64,000 nt of DNA. It comes from Litoditis marina. Lineage: Eukaryota > Nematoda > Chromadorea > Rhabditida > Rhabditidae. A model generated the notes under the pieces. The model searched no databases. It was given only the letters and a program-made list of their open reading frames with translations, and was not told where the DNA came from. Positions 1-10,615 of the stretch are shown here, in pieces (position 1 is the stretch's first letter; every line of letters starts with the position of its first letter). The position numbers and the translations under genes are program-made. The DNA is taken from NCBI GenBank assembly GCA_964036275.1, contig OZ038436.1, forward strand, positions 15,837,904-15,901,903, read 5' to 3'.

Positions 1-175
1 GCGTTTTCACAGAAAAGTTGTCATGTTTTTCTGTATTAGTATTATAACACGAACACGTGAGTTGTTCTTGAAAAAAAGAGAAGTTACATAAATCTTTATA
101 ATCCGCAACTGTCGACAATTCGATGATGGTGTAAAGAATCATTTGATACTAAAAATTACCAAGAATTTTTTTTAG

Positions 176-3100
176 GTGTTTGCCGTGGTAGGCATGGAAG
201 TTGCGTCAGTGTATCTCCACTCGTTGCTCTCTGAAGGAATCCCCTCGTGTGGACAGGTACGTGCAAATACAGAAATTTTAGTATGTATACTCCATGTTCT
301 ACTATCGATAAACCTCGGCATGTTGTGGGATGATTGGATAACGTTGCCACTCTCAATAGTACATCCTACCTTCTCGTGTTCCGTTTACACAATCAACCCA
401 ATAATATTGTGTACATATATTTTTGTGTAGTTCAGTCTAAATTTCGTGGGTACCGGTAAATTATTGGCGAAACGTAGTTTTTTGTGTGATCTACATTCAA
501 TCTGTTAAACTGATGATTTCTCTCCCTTTTTCTTCTCTGAGTTACTTCTTTTTAGTCTCGTCGCTGTATTCTATTCACCCCGGACGGATCGTTGATTTAC
601 GCTGACGATCAAACTGATAGAGGTTGGAAAAACTTGGAATTTGTTCGTGATAGAAAAAAACGATTTCAACTTTGTGATACTCAAAAAGAGAGTGCACATA
701 CTACAAAACTATTATATAGGTGGTAATGAAATAAGCTGACAGTATATTGGGTAAAAACTATCAATTGGTCACTTCACTACAGCACGTAACACTTAGTGAT
801 AATGAGAAAATGTAAACTTAGTATACGGCCTATTTCATTCGTTTGTCACTTCATTGTGTAACCTTTTAACGCAAGTATTCCAGGTCGTAAATCTTCGGAA
901 GTTGTCGAACGTTTCCATCTCTCTCATCTGGAGCCGTTGCTGATGAGTCAAATGACCGAAAACAGTAGATTGGTTAGAAAGACGAAATGTCAGTCGGGAA
1001 CAACTGTCAGGAGACATTTTCAGTGGAACATGACCTACACACGTGTGCACACGGTAAGATGAGAATCATATTATGAGAAACACTGCTTACACAATTCATG
1101 AAGCTAGTTTACGTTCCTTGAAGTAGAAGCTACTTACTAATTCTCGAAACTGTCCTTCTCCACCTCCCTCTCTCCTTCTCTCACTATCAGAATCAAAGCA
1201 CTGTAAACAAACTAGAAAAAAGGGAAAAAACTGTGAAACTGAATCGTTTGACATTTTGAAACTGTTCTTTCTCTATAGAATTCGCTTCTTCCCAAGGAAC
1301 ATTATACGATGTGTTTTGCTATCATCTCGCCCTGCTTATAGTTAGATCTTATTACTCATCGGTTAACTTTGGTAAATTATGGCATTAATCGAGTACAAAC
1401 CACAACAAGGTATTGGTTATGTCTTATACAGACGGCCTGCGATTCGCAATCCCCCCGAGTCGGCGGCTCCATCCACAATGAGGTGTTGCGGGTGCCGTTC
1501 ACCCAGATATTCATTGCCATGGTCAACACGACATGTCGACGGGCAGCCATCACGGTAGGTTGTTTCTATTTCGAATTCCATTTTTTCTCTTTTCTCTCTT
1601 CTTATTCCTCCGCTCTGCTTGCCCCTACATATTCCTTTTGATGAGAACCAGGTCTCGCAGTTGCACACTGCACTGGCTGACATCAGATTGCGATCTCAAT
1701 TAGTAGAAGAAACACGAATGAAGTCATCAAAACTTCGTCTCATTCAAACTTGAGAGGATGAGGTTGAGAACAAGGTCGACTGTCCATAACCTATATCGTT
1801 TGTTTGCGAAACACTAGAAAACTTTCAAGTTTATTGCAATTTGAGTTGATTAACTGTTGTAGGATATTAGGTAGAACTACAAAAGTTTTGTAGGCCTTCT
1901 GTCCGTGTTCTGTGCACGACGAACGATGTCTGTTCTGTGGCCGGTTTGACACATCTCAATGCGAATGTCCCTGCAATTGCCCCGCGTCTACATGCAACTC
2001 TGGAAAAGGTAGGAAATAATAATGAAAATAAAAAGTTAATTACGCATAGGTTACAATGCAAAATATTATGGCAAAACGATTCCCAAAGTGTTGTTAAATG
2101 TACAATCTACTCACAAGAGAGTGTTGATCAGACTACAAAGTACAAAGGTAGGCGAGACGAGCATGGGTCAGAAATTATATTTTCCGAGGTTTATTTACTG
2201 CGTCTCCGAGCGGTAGTGAATGTAACAATACTTTTGTCAATTTGAGGCTCAAGTGAGATGTTATCTATACCTAAAACAATAAATGTTTATTGTAATTTGA
2301 TTTGATGTAAGTAATTTGATGTAATATTGTAAGTTCATCGATGTGAACGGTGTTTTTCATCGATGTGAACGGATAGAAAATCGAACAAACTTTTTAAAAA
2401 GGGTGTATTTCAGATGATGACCGAATTCCGCCTTGTCCAGCCGAACTTCACGCAGACAGCTTGACTGAAACTCCGTTCGAGAATTGCATGCAAACTGAGT
2501 GAGTTGTTTTCGTTCACTGCATCTAATGTAACTATAACGCTTTCTCAGGTAAATCCCAACTGTACTTCAACATGTATCTACAAAATTTCATAAATAGAAA
2601 TTACTCCATAATAATAGTAAACTTATTGAAATCCTCATTCACTTTTGTGTGGCCTATTCGCTCGCATCCAAGACCAAAGACAACCTGTCCCTAACATTCG
2701 TTTCCTATTCAGCGTCGTATGATAGTTAAATAAACAGAAGTATATTAACTGAGATGAACTCAAAATAAAGATATTACATAAATGAATAAACGAACTTCAG
2801 ATTAAATTTATTACATAAATGAATAAATGAACTTAGATATAGTTCACTTCATTCCTACTGAGACCCCTACAGTAACCTTACAAACTTTCCGAAGGCTGTT
2901 ATCAAGCTGAACATGTAGTTCATAAAAACGCTCTCGTATATTTACTCCATCTGAAAAATAGAATGTGGTACGAAAGTTCTCAACTTCTCCGATCAAAAGT
3001 GAGTGAGCAAAACGGCTTGGACGTTTCGGAATCCTACTGTAGGAGTTTCAGTATGAATGGCAAAGACAATAGATAGATAGTGAAGTGTTTTGTAAACAGT

Positions 3101-5054
3101 TTTTATTCCAGTTGTACCACCCTCCTGCACCCCTCCTCTTGTTGGGCTTCTCTCGGTTGTGAATGGTGTCGGTTCAACGAGTACGGGAAAAGGGTCGGCT
3201 TCGGCTCCTGCGCCAGCGTCAGTCAGTGCTATCAGGGAGTCAAGGGACGCACCACCACCAGTTAGTTTATACAGTCAACATCCAACATTTCAATCATAAT
3301 AAGAAACAAATCACATTCAAATGTTGAAAAGCCACCTCAAACAGTCAAAGGACACAAAAACATCAGTCAGTTCAAATGAAGTCAGAAGTTTGAAATTTTG
3401 GTCCAAAAAACCAATAATAACTACAATTTTGCAAAACTTTCTCAAGCGTGATTTATTGAGGTCTTCGAAACAAAATTTTGTTCTAGAATCAGATCGGGCT
3501 GTTTCGACAGCTGATTGGACGAACGGAACCCCGTTGGGTCCGCTAACTGCGGCGGTCATGACCGTATTCCTGGTATTCGTGGTAGTATTCTACTGCTACA
3601 GAAACCAGGTTAGTCTTCGAGACCGGAAACATAATAATCAAGGAAGAAGAGTGAAAACAGGCAAAAGAGAACGAGAGAGAAAATGAGAGCGAAGTGAGAG
3701 AAAGAGAGTGAGTGAAAGAGGAGAGAGAGAGAGGCAGAGAGAGAGAAACGAAAGGCGAGAAGATTGAAAGATTAGTGTAATTGTATTCCAGTGAACTCAA
3801 CAAATACAAAAATTGTATAAAAAAAGGTAAACATACATAATATTTTACAGCTCACCCGAATATTGAGTCGACGAGCCCTCTCTGAGTCTGCTCCATTGTT
3901 TCAGTTGGATGGTAAACACTTCGAGATAGATGGGGTATTTCGGGAAGGTTAGTTCCTTCACATAGAGCGAAAACGGGTTTTCACCTTATAACTATATAGA
4001 TTTTTCACGTTATAATTGTAATAAAGTCAAAGAAAACTACATGGGAAGAAATTGTGTTTACGGAGAAATTAAATTCCATCTCAATGTATCGAATCGACCA
4101 ACTGTGTGTCTTTGAGTTTTTCCCATCAGTGAGCGTAACAATCTTTTCGAGTATAGAATAGAATAGATTTATTCGCGATTTAACACGTGACTTCCACATA
4201 GTATGTGGCACTCCAAATGAGTAAATGGAGAGGAGAAGTTGAGAAGAAAAAGGGTTTGGTTACCCTGTTACGTGCACATAATATTACATGCAATGTAACA
4301 GTGTTGGACGACGGTGATTGAACCAAATAGTTTGTGGGACGATAATTATTTTGAAGAGACGTTGTAATGAAGATATCCAACAAAATTCCGCGGAATCAAA
4401 CTAGAAACACAGCAGAACGAGACTCATATACCCTCTTCCTATGTTTTTTTTTCTAGGAATATTTCAAACAATATCTACAAAGTGTAGTTACAGAAAAAGT
4501 ATCTGTTCAACTGGCGTCGTTCGAGCGACAGGTCGCGCCGCCAATCCGACCCTCCGCTGCCGTCAGCGACCACGGCTACTCGACCATGACCGACAGAAAT
4601 ACGGCAGAAGACGAAACGGAGAGCGCTGCTAGGTTTGCGTTTTTGGCATCACAATAACCATCATTACAGTCATTTGGTACAATTTGATCACAGCTGTTGT
4701 TTCCATTCGTAAGTGACTCTTTAATGTAAATAACAGATCACAGTAATAAAAACAATCTGTCGTCGATCAAATTGGCCTCTTGGAGAAGTGTTCACATGTC
4801 AGAATTTTCAAGTTCCCAGAGCTGGCAGTTTTGAAAACCATGTTATGCACATCCAGACTCCCATACCACAGCTTTATTTCTCATTTTCCGTTCTACACTC
4901 TTCGAAATATCGTTTCTCTCAGTTATCCATTCATTTTTCCAGTACGGTGACGGAGGGCCCGCGTATGGTGTCGCTGAAGATGAACACCGAAACAACCACC
5001 GTCATCACATCGGTGGACGTCCACGCTGAACCGTCTTTAGCGTTGATCACCTGA
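176..5054 (+). CDS. CACHD1: CACHD1-like Cache-domain membrane protein, C-terminal part (5' end outside window)
   Basis: Eleven in-phase exons: 176-256, 556-622, 884-1053, 1432-1554, 1894-2008, 2414-2498, 3112-3260, 3487-3608, 3851-3947, 4494-4632, 4943-5054. They match, in order, the end of the second Cache domain ([24 protein letters not shown]), the segment ending FIAMVNTTC, a cysteine-rich block ([18 protein letters not shown]), a second one (GCEWC...CYQG), a transmembrane helix ([20 protein letters not shown]) and a cytoplasmic tail with the family motif HGYSTM. In vertebrates CACHD1 is an alpha2delta-related single-pass protein that modulates ion channels; that role here is inferred. The VWA domain and N-terminus must lie upstream. 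Exon 10 is placed at the acceptor ending 4493 because it keeps the conserved tail in frame; the stronger acceptor ending 4456 would give another frame. The identity comes from remembered family sequence, and the order of matches makes it firm. Confidence 0.9.
2838..3071. mobile_element. MITE family B, copy 1 (in CACHD1 intron 6)
   Basis: Ends are inverted copies: TATAGTTCACTTCATTCCTA at the left and its imperfect complement at the right, sharing the core CTACTGAGACCCCTACAGTA. The length is about 230 bp with no ORF. The TATA-like outer ends fit TA target duplication as in Tc1/mariner-type MITEs (inference). Confidence 0.7.
3640..3760. repeat. GA-rich low-complexity tract
   Basis: Purine-only stretch of GAGA and GAAA runs inside CACHD1 intron 8. 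The reading frames it creates on both strands are compositional artefacts. Confidence 0.85.
4153..4219. repeat. Dispersed 65-bp repeat L, copy 1
   Basis: Begins with a GAATA microsatellite plus TTTATTC and continues through AACACGTGACTTCCACATAG to GTGGCACTCC. An almost identical copy lies at 21170-21234 and a diverged one near 56144. A short microsatellite at one end resembles the tail of a non-LTR retroposon, but no body was recognised. Confidence 0.65.
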
Positions 5055-5581
5055 CCCAGTTACTTTTTGTCTATTTGCTCGTTGTTTTTCTTCAAGATTC
5101 AAGTGTTTCTTGTTTTTAACTGAACTGCTTCTATTCACATTTCTAATAATTGGTTCTTTTGTCTAGAGCAGTTTTTAGCATGTTGTGTGTTTGATCATAT
5201 CATATTTATGTTTTTGTACTTCTCGATAACTTTTTCTTCACAAAAAACCCCATATAGGTTTCTCTCAATTTTAACAACTACCTGTTCTGTTAATGTGTTT
5301 CCATTTTTTTTTCATTTTTCTCTCATATTCACTAGTCGGTTCTCAACAAATTCCCGGGTAAATGTTCCACGCTAGTTGCCATTGTCTTAAGCGAATTTTC
5401 TCTTTTTTTTCTATTTTTAACTAAACTATTACTTTTCTCACGATCAAGTAAACTGATAACGTGATCTACGTGTAACTCAGTATTCTACACGAGTACACCT
5501 TCTTACGGTCTAGCTCTAACATTATTATTTCCGTGAATAACAGCTCATTTTCTACATTGCCATATGTTTTCCAACCTGTCA

Positions 5582-5587
5582 AATAAA
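5582..5587 (+). terminator. Candidate poly(A) signal for the CACHD1-like gene
   Basis: AATAAA in AT-rich DNA about 530 nt after the stop codon. It is the first canonical hexamer I noticed downstream; a variant signal closer to the stop is possible. Confidence 0.4.
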
Positions 5588-6395
5588 TATTATAAGTTTT
5601 ATATTATTTATGTCGATAATTTCAACATTTTGATCAAAACTCAAAGCCCACAAGTAGCAAACATGACGTGTGTTACCCATTCGAAAAGTAAATCTCTAGA
5701 AGAAAAGAAAATGTGTTCATTTCGAATACTACTACCGAACGAGAGTTCTATTACTATTTCTGTATGAATTCGAAAAGTAGTTATTCTTCTTTATTATGCC
5801 AAGCTTCTAGACGCCGTTTGTTCACTTGAACTTTGAACTTCTCGTCCTTATATCTCTGCTTTGATCTACGATCAGTTGGCTTTAATGATCACTGTCAGAA
5901 GAAATCAAGTTTTCAGTAAAACATCACCTTCGTTTCGATGAAAAACATTCCATGAAACCGGAGTATAGATAAGGACAATCTGTTGTTTTGTGTGAAGTTC
6001 AAGGGGAGGTAGTTTACTATATAAACTCGAGCAAAACAGAGAGTTCGATACTATCGTCCTCAGCTGTTTCTTCCTAACCCATATACTTGACTCCATGTAT
6101 GGAACTTAGAATTTTGATTTCCGTTGTACTTTTTTTTTAAATTCTTCTCTTCGCGGACGATTTTATGGCCAACATATCACAACTAAACTGCAAATGATAC
6201 AGTTAACGAGTAGGAATGCGTTTTTCATGAGAATAAAAATGAGTGTTTTATTAATCAACACAATAATTTCAATTTCTTAAACTCTCACATGGTCAAAACA
6301 AGCTAGAAACGTTAGTGTAACTTGATACATGTCACACTGTTCTAGAGATGACTACCCAGTTGTGCCAACATTATCCGACTCAAACACGACCTGTT

Positions 6396-6631
6396 TATAG
6401 TTCGTTTCATTCTCACTGAGACTCCTTGGCATTGGGCCAAGATTTTCGGATGACCATTTCTCAGAGCAAACAAGCGTATTCCGAGAACTTTTTCGTTCAC
6501 GTGTTCTTGTGAAACTGAACAACCGAGATCAGAAAATTACAGTTGTTTGAACAACTCCAAAGTGGTGAAAATGAGCCCGGAAAATTCATTGGCACGCTGC
6601 CAAAGTCTCAGTGGGAATGACCCAAACTATA
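6396..6631. mobile_element. MITE family A, copy 1
   Basis: Starts TATAGTTCGTTTCATTCTCA and ends in the inverted form (CAGTGGGAATGACCCAAACT then ATA). The inner TIR core pairs ACTGAGACT with TTGGCACGCTGCCAA-type sequence. The size of about 236 bp matches copies at 11178 and 14366. It is non-coding. Confidence 0.75.
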
Positions 6632-6862
6632 CATAAAGATGGAATCTAACCGAAATAACTATTCAGTGAAATCTCGTTTTCGATAAAGTCGCCCCAGATG
6701 TTTCCTTCTAAAGGACGGTCAGAGAATAAAAACCAGAAACAATTTTATCGAGTTCCGACCGAGCTTTCTGAGCTTTCTTTTTGTTGAACCCGGCAAACAC
6801 TCATGTGAACTAACTTCCAGTGGGCTCCACGTATATGTTTCCATCTACTAGCCTGCCCATCT

Positions 6863-6970
6863 CTCGTCTCCCTCTTTTGCGTTCTCTCTCTTTGTTCTTT
6901 TTCTCTCTTTCTCTCTCTCTCTTTCTGTTTCTCTCTCTCCGTCTCTTTCTCTCTCTTTCTCTTTCCTCTC
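6863..6970. repeat. CT-rich low-complexity tract
   Basis: A run of TCTCTC and TTTCTC units of about 100 bp. A shorter purine counterpart (GAGAGA) lies at 7127-7168. No function can be read from it. Confidence 0.85.
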
Positions 6971-7576
6971 CGCTTTAAAAGTATTCAAAAGTTCAATGAT
7001 CCTCAAACAAGTATTTCCCCCGAGGATGACCATGTTTATACAACCCGGATATCATAGAGAACCGCCTCGCTCGGAATATGAATATCTCTTATCTGATTTT
7101 GTTCGGCAGCTTTCGTACATCCCGATTAGAGAGAGAAAGAGAACGAGAGAGAACAAGAGAGAGACAGAGTAGGCGGGACTAGGTGGTTAGAGGAATGCTA
7201 CAGGCATTGTCACCAACCAGCCATCGGCATTTGTTTCAGCTTTCTACTAATGGCGTAAACCTTTTTCTCAAACTCTCATTCTTAACAATACTACGAGCAT
7301 ACTACCAAACCAAACCGGGATTTCAATCCTCTCTTTCTGCGCTAAAAAGGCGTAAAGATCACGTTTGAGCTGCATCTTTTCCGTATGAACAGCAGAATCT
7401 AAACTCCAGACAACTACAGCGAATGTACAAGATCACATCCTGATGCGTGACTCGATTATCTGTGTTGTTACATACTCCTGCGTTCGATACCTCCGACGGC
7501 GCCGTTAGACTTCGCTCAATTTTTGTTAAGATTTCTTTTTTAGCTTCTTGTAAGCAAGATCCAACGACATAACTGA

Positions 7577-7652
7577 CGCTGCTTGGTCACGACAGGGGTA
7601 CGTGTAAGTATTATTCGATACCTACACGTACCCCCTGTAGTGACACAGCAAC
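7577..7652. ncRNA. Candidate miRNA-like hairpin
   Basis: The arm GTCACGACAGGGGTACGTGT pairs with ACACGTACCCCCTGTAGTGA across a loop of about 14 nt around TATTATTCGATA. Only a few mismatches or bulges interrupt a 24-bp upper stem, and flanking GCTGC and GCAAC segments extend it to about 35 bp. That size resembles an animal pri-miRNA, but the window is full of short inverted repeats, so a tiny foldback element is an equal alternative. The strand is unknown. Confidence 0.35.
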
Positions 7653-8067
7653 ATTTTCAACTAAAACGCTGCGGTATCAAACTACAAAGTGCACAGAACA
7701 GTGCCATAACCTTCGCTGCCTGTCTTTTCTAGAACAACCCCTAAAAGTGCTCGACTCTGCTGATTTATGTAGTTGGGAAGGGGTATTGCAGGCCGTGTAA
7801 CCGATCCCGGCCGATTCTATCTCGAAACTGCCCCCGTATCTCTTCATCTAACCCAGCTTAGCACACAATGTCTTACAATCTGCCGCTTGCCCTTTCATTG
7901 TTCGCCTTCTATTTTTCCTGAAATCCATGCCGGTTTCTAATCGATAATCTCTGACTTATTCTGGTTTATGGCAAGAAGGGGCGGGGCCTAATTCGGTAGT
8001 GTGGTTTGTACCTGCCATGCGACACGTCGAAGAAGGTTTACCATACTCAACTCGAGCCCAGTCTAAT

Positions 8068-8299
8068 TATAGTCCGCATCTTTCTCACTGAAACTTCTAC
8101 AGTACCAATTCGAACTTTCCAACGTCTGTTTTCTACTGCAAAAGTCAACTTTATTCAAAATATTTTCCAACACCTATCCTAATAGGGAATCAGAGCCAAG
8201 TGCCCGAATCCTGAACATTTTTGATCATAGTTACATAATAAAAACGACCTGGAAGTTTTGGAATCCTAATGTAGGGGTCTCAGTATGAAAAAGACTATA
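8068..8299. mobile_element. MITE family B, copy 2
   Basis: Starts TATAGTCCGCATCTTTCTCA and ends with the imperfect inverse, ending in GACTATA. It shares the CACTGAAACTTCTACAGTAC core and length (about 232 bp) with the copy at 2838-3071. It is non-coding. Confidence 0.7.
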
Positions 8300-9756
8300 G
8301 TTGTGGTCCGAGTATTCCACTCAAAACACCGGAATACCAAAACTAACTCAATCAGGATGGATCCAATGAAAGGTATTACTTCGAAAAACAAGTTGAATGA
8401 ACATTCAGATGTAGCTTGGGTAGGTTCTATCTAAAATGTAATAACGACAGTTTTTTAAACTCGTCATTTCAAGATTTAACATTTGAAGAGATAGATATAT
8501 GAACAGTTATACTATTTTGCCTTCTTTCTCTCAAAAAGTAATTGAAGTTCCCGCAATTCCTTTTTGCTTTCTTTTGATTATGTGACCACTGTTTCCAGTT
8601 TGCAGAGGAAACAAGCTCGTGCCGCATGAAACTCGCCCGTTTTCAAGTTTCGCTCCAAACACTTCGAGAGAAAATGATGGGCGGCTATTTTAATTTCCCC
8701 AAAATACCTGAGGGTCATTTCCTGCTTTTTAATTTACAAAAGAAATCTTGAATATTCATGATGATAGATCCGAACAATGCTATTTAGCACTTCCGTTCAA
8801 TTGTTTAACTTAGTTTTTATATACTACCTCTTACCCTGAGCATTTGATTCAGACATGAGTTTTGTGACAGTTTTTCTGTCAGAAGAACCATGAGCAATGA
8901 TTCACAGGAGAGTTGTTGACAAAAAAAATAGGAAACAGGTCAGATTCGGAGGACGTTCGCAATAATTGTAAGGGATTAGCAGGCGCTTTGGCCCATGTGG
9001 CACGCGGTCATTATTTTATAATATTGTTTCATGGGTTCGCAAATCTGAAACTAACTTTTGAACGATTTTCCTGTAATTCTGCCACTCACCCGCAAGTAGA
9101 GAGTCGTGGTGCACACTTTGAGATTGATAAAGTTTTCAGGTCTTTTCAGTGGATCACAGAGACCCAAAACTTTACATAGGTTCGATTCAAATAAACTCTA
9201 AATAGAACGGTACTGTGCCTTCACTTCTCAACCCACAGAGAGACGGAAAATATTTGTGCTTCGATCCTAAATTGTCGTCCTATTGGTTGCGCGTAAGATT
9301 CTGTCATGAGACTACTATAGTTTTTATACGCTTCGCGACTACCAACCATACTCACATACTTTTGGGATGATACTTTTCTTGAGGATACTTTCAAACTTCA
9401 AGAGATATCGTCCATGGACTCATTTTTGCTTATCAATCAATCACAAAAATAATTCACAGCCGAATCATGTGATTTCAGCGCCACAATTTTACCAAAACAT
9501 TTCACTCCTCAAAGTGTTTTGTACAATCGCGATTCTTCTAAAATGGGACATTTGTGATTTGCACCATTTGAGGGACAAGTCACACAACATGTTGTTGACA
9601 ACCCGGTCTCTGGCACCGAAGCTGGTTTTCTTGCTATTTTTACTATTTCGGCCAAAACAAGAAGTGTTTCGAGAGTTGTATAAAAGAGGCGGTGGCATTG
9701 TGTTCTCCTCATTTTGGTTCCCAGACAGTGTAGCGAACCCTCCAACCTCCTGAGAA

Positions 9757-9945
9757 CTCCGTTTTCTCATGAGAATCTCATATGATTTCCTCATGAGAAC
9801 CTATTATAATGTTTTCATGAGAATCTCAGGAGCTACTGGTGAACTTATAATGTTGTACCATAGCAATCAGTGGACTCTCATCAGTAGTTCGTGAGATATT
9901 GCTCATGAGGTACCTCATGAGGTTTTCGAGGGATTGCTACCGTGC
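9757..9945. repeat. TCATGAG-rich element, copy 1
   Basis: Many TCATGAGA/TCTCATGA palindromic motifs. Its right half (about 9850-9945) is similar to 22998-23130 in LACT intron 5: both hold a TAGCAATCA segment, an ACTCTCATCAG-like segment and GAGGGATTG in the same order. It is therefore a dispersed repeat, of unknown class. Confidence 0.55.
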
Positions 9946-10606
9946 CTGGCTCTTTCAATGGCGAACGCTGACCGATTATGCTATTATTACATGACTATGC
10001 GATCAACGATCGAGGTTTTCAACCAGTGTTCACTCATTCGAACTCAATGCCGAGTTAACTATGGTTCTCGAGAATAACTATGATTTAGATTTAGAATAGT
10101 TGACTAGTAATAGTATAATGAATAGAATGAGATAACTGTAGTTTTTTTACATGAGAATAACATGAACATTACAGTTCATTAGTAATAGAATAATATGTAC
10201 GGGAAGACATTTATAGTTCCACTTACAAAGAAATCCATAGTTTCGTTGCTGAACTCTCCGTGGAGTGATGTGAACTGCTCTCAAGTTGATGGGTGTTCAA
10301 GTAGTTTCTTATTAGGCACAACACTTGTCATGAAGATAAATAAACACAGTTTAGAAGAAAACATTGGTCGACCTAAGTTTATGATTAATAATAAGTTTTT
10401 TTTTCTCTCTCTCTCTCTTTCACGCCATGTAATGCAAATCAATTTTTATTCAAAACAAATCTCGTCTTCATCATGTGGTATGTTGTAACCTCTTTTCTAG
10501 ATCGCTAGTCGACATCGACGTGATTTCTCCTTCACAAAGTTCTCTTGTTTTTCTGCTCTATTTGGACAGTTCCTTAACAAACTTTTTTTACAAATTTTAT
10601 TTTTTC

Positions 10607-10608
10607 AG
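10607..10608 (+). promoter_or_regulatory. Trans-splice acceptor candidate, ADI1-like gene
   Basis: A T-rich run followed by TTTTTTCAG ends 7 nt before the ATG at 10616. It could receive a spliced leader or end a 5'UTR intron; sequence alone cannot tell. Confidence 0.6.
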
Positions 10609-10615
10609 TGTAAGT

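Larger units (their letters stand above)
5055..10615. other. Intergenic region between the CACHD1-like and ADI1-like genes
   Basis: This 5.6 kb stretch has no gene I can support. It holds MITE A1, pyrimidine and purine tracts near 6870-6970 and 7127-7168, a strong hairpin at 7577-7652, MITE B2 and a TCATGAG-rich element at 9757-9945. The longest ORF, at 9367-9753, has no recognisable protein character and overlaps antisense frames. Confidence 0.7.

Noticed and set aside
3321..3809. ORFs on both strands around CACHD1 exon 8
   Set aside because: The plus frame is the exon plus intron read-through; the minus frame is made by the GA-rich tract.
9367..9794. Overlapping ORFs of 128, 101 and 78 codons on both strands
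   Set aside because: No recognisable motif, three frames open at once, and no splice or start context.
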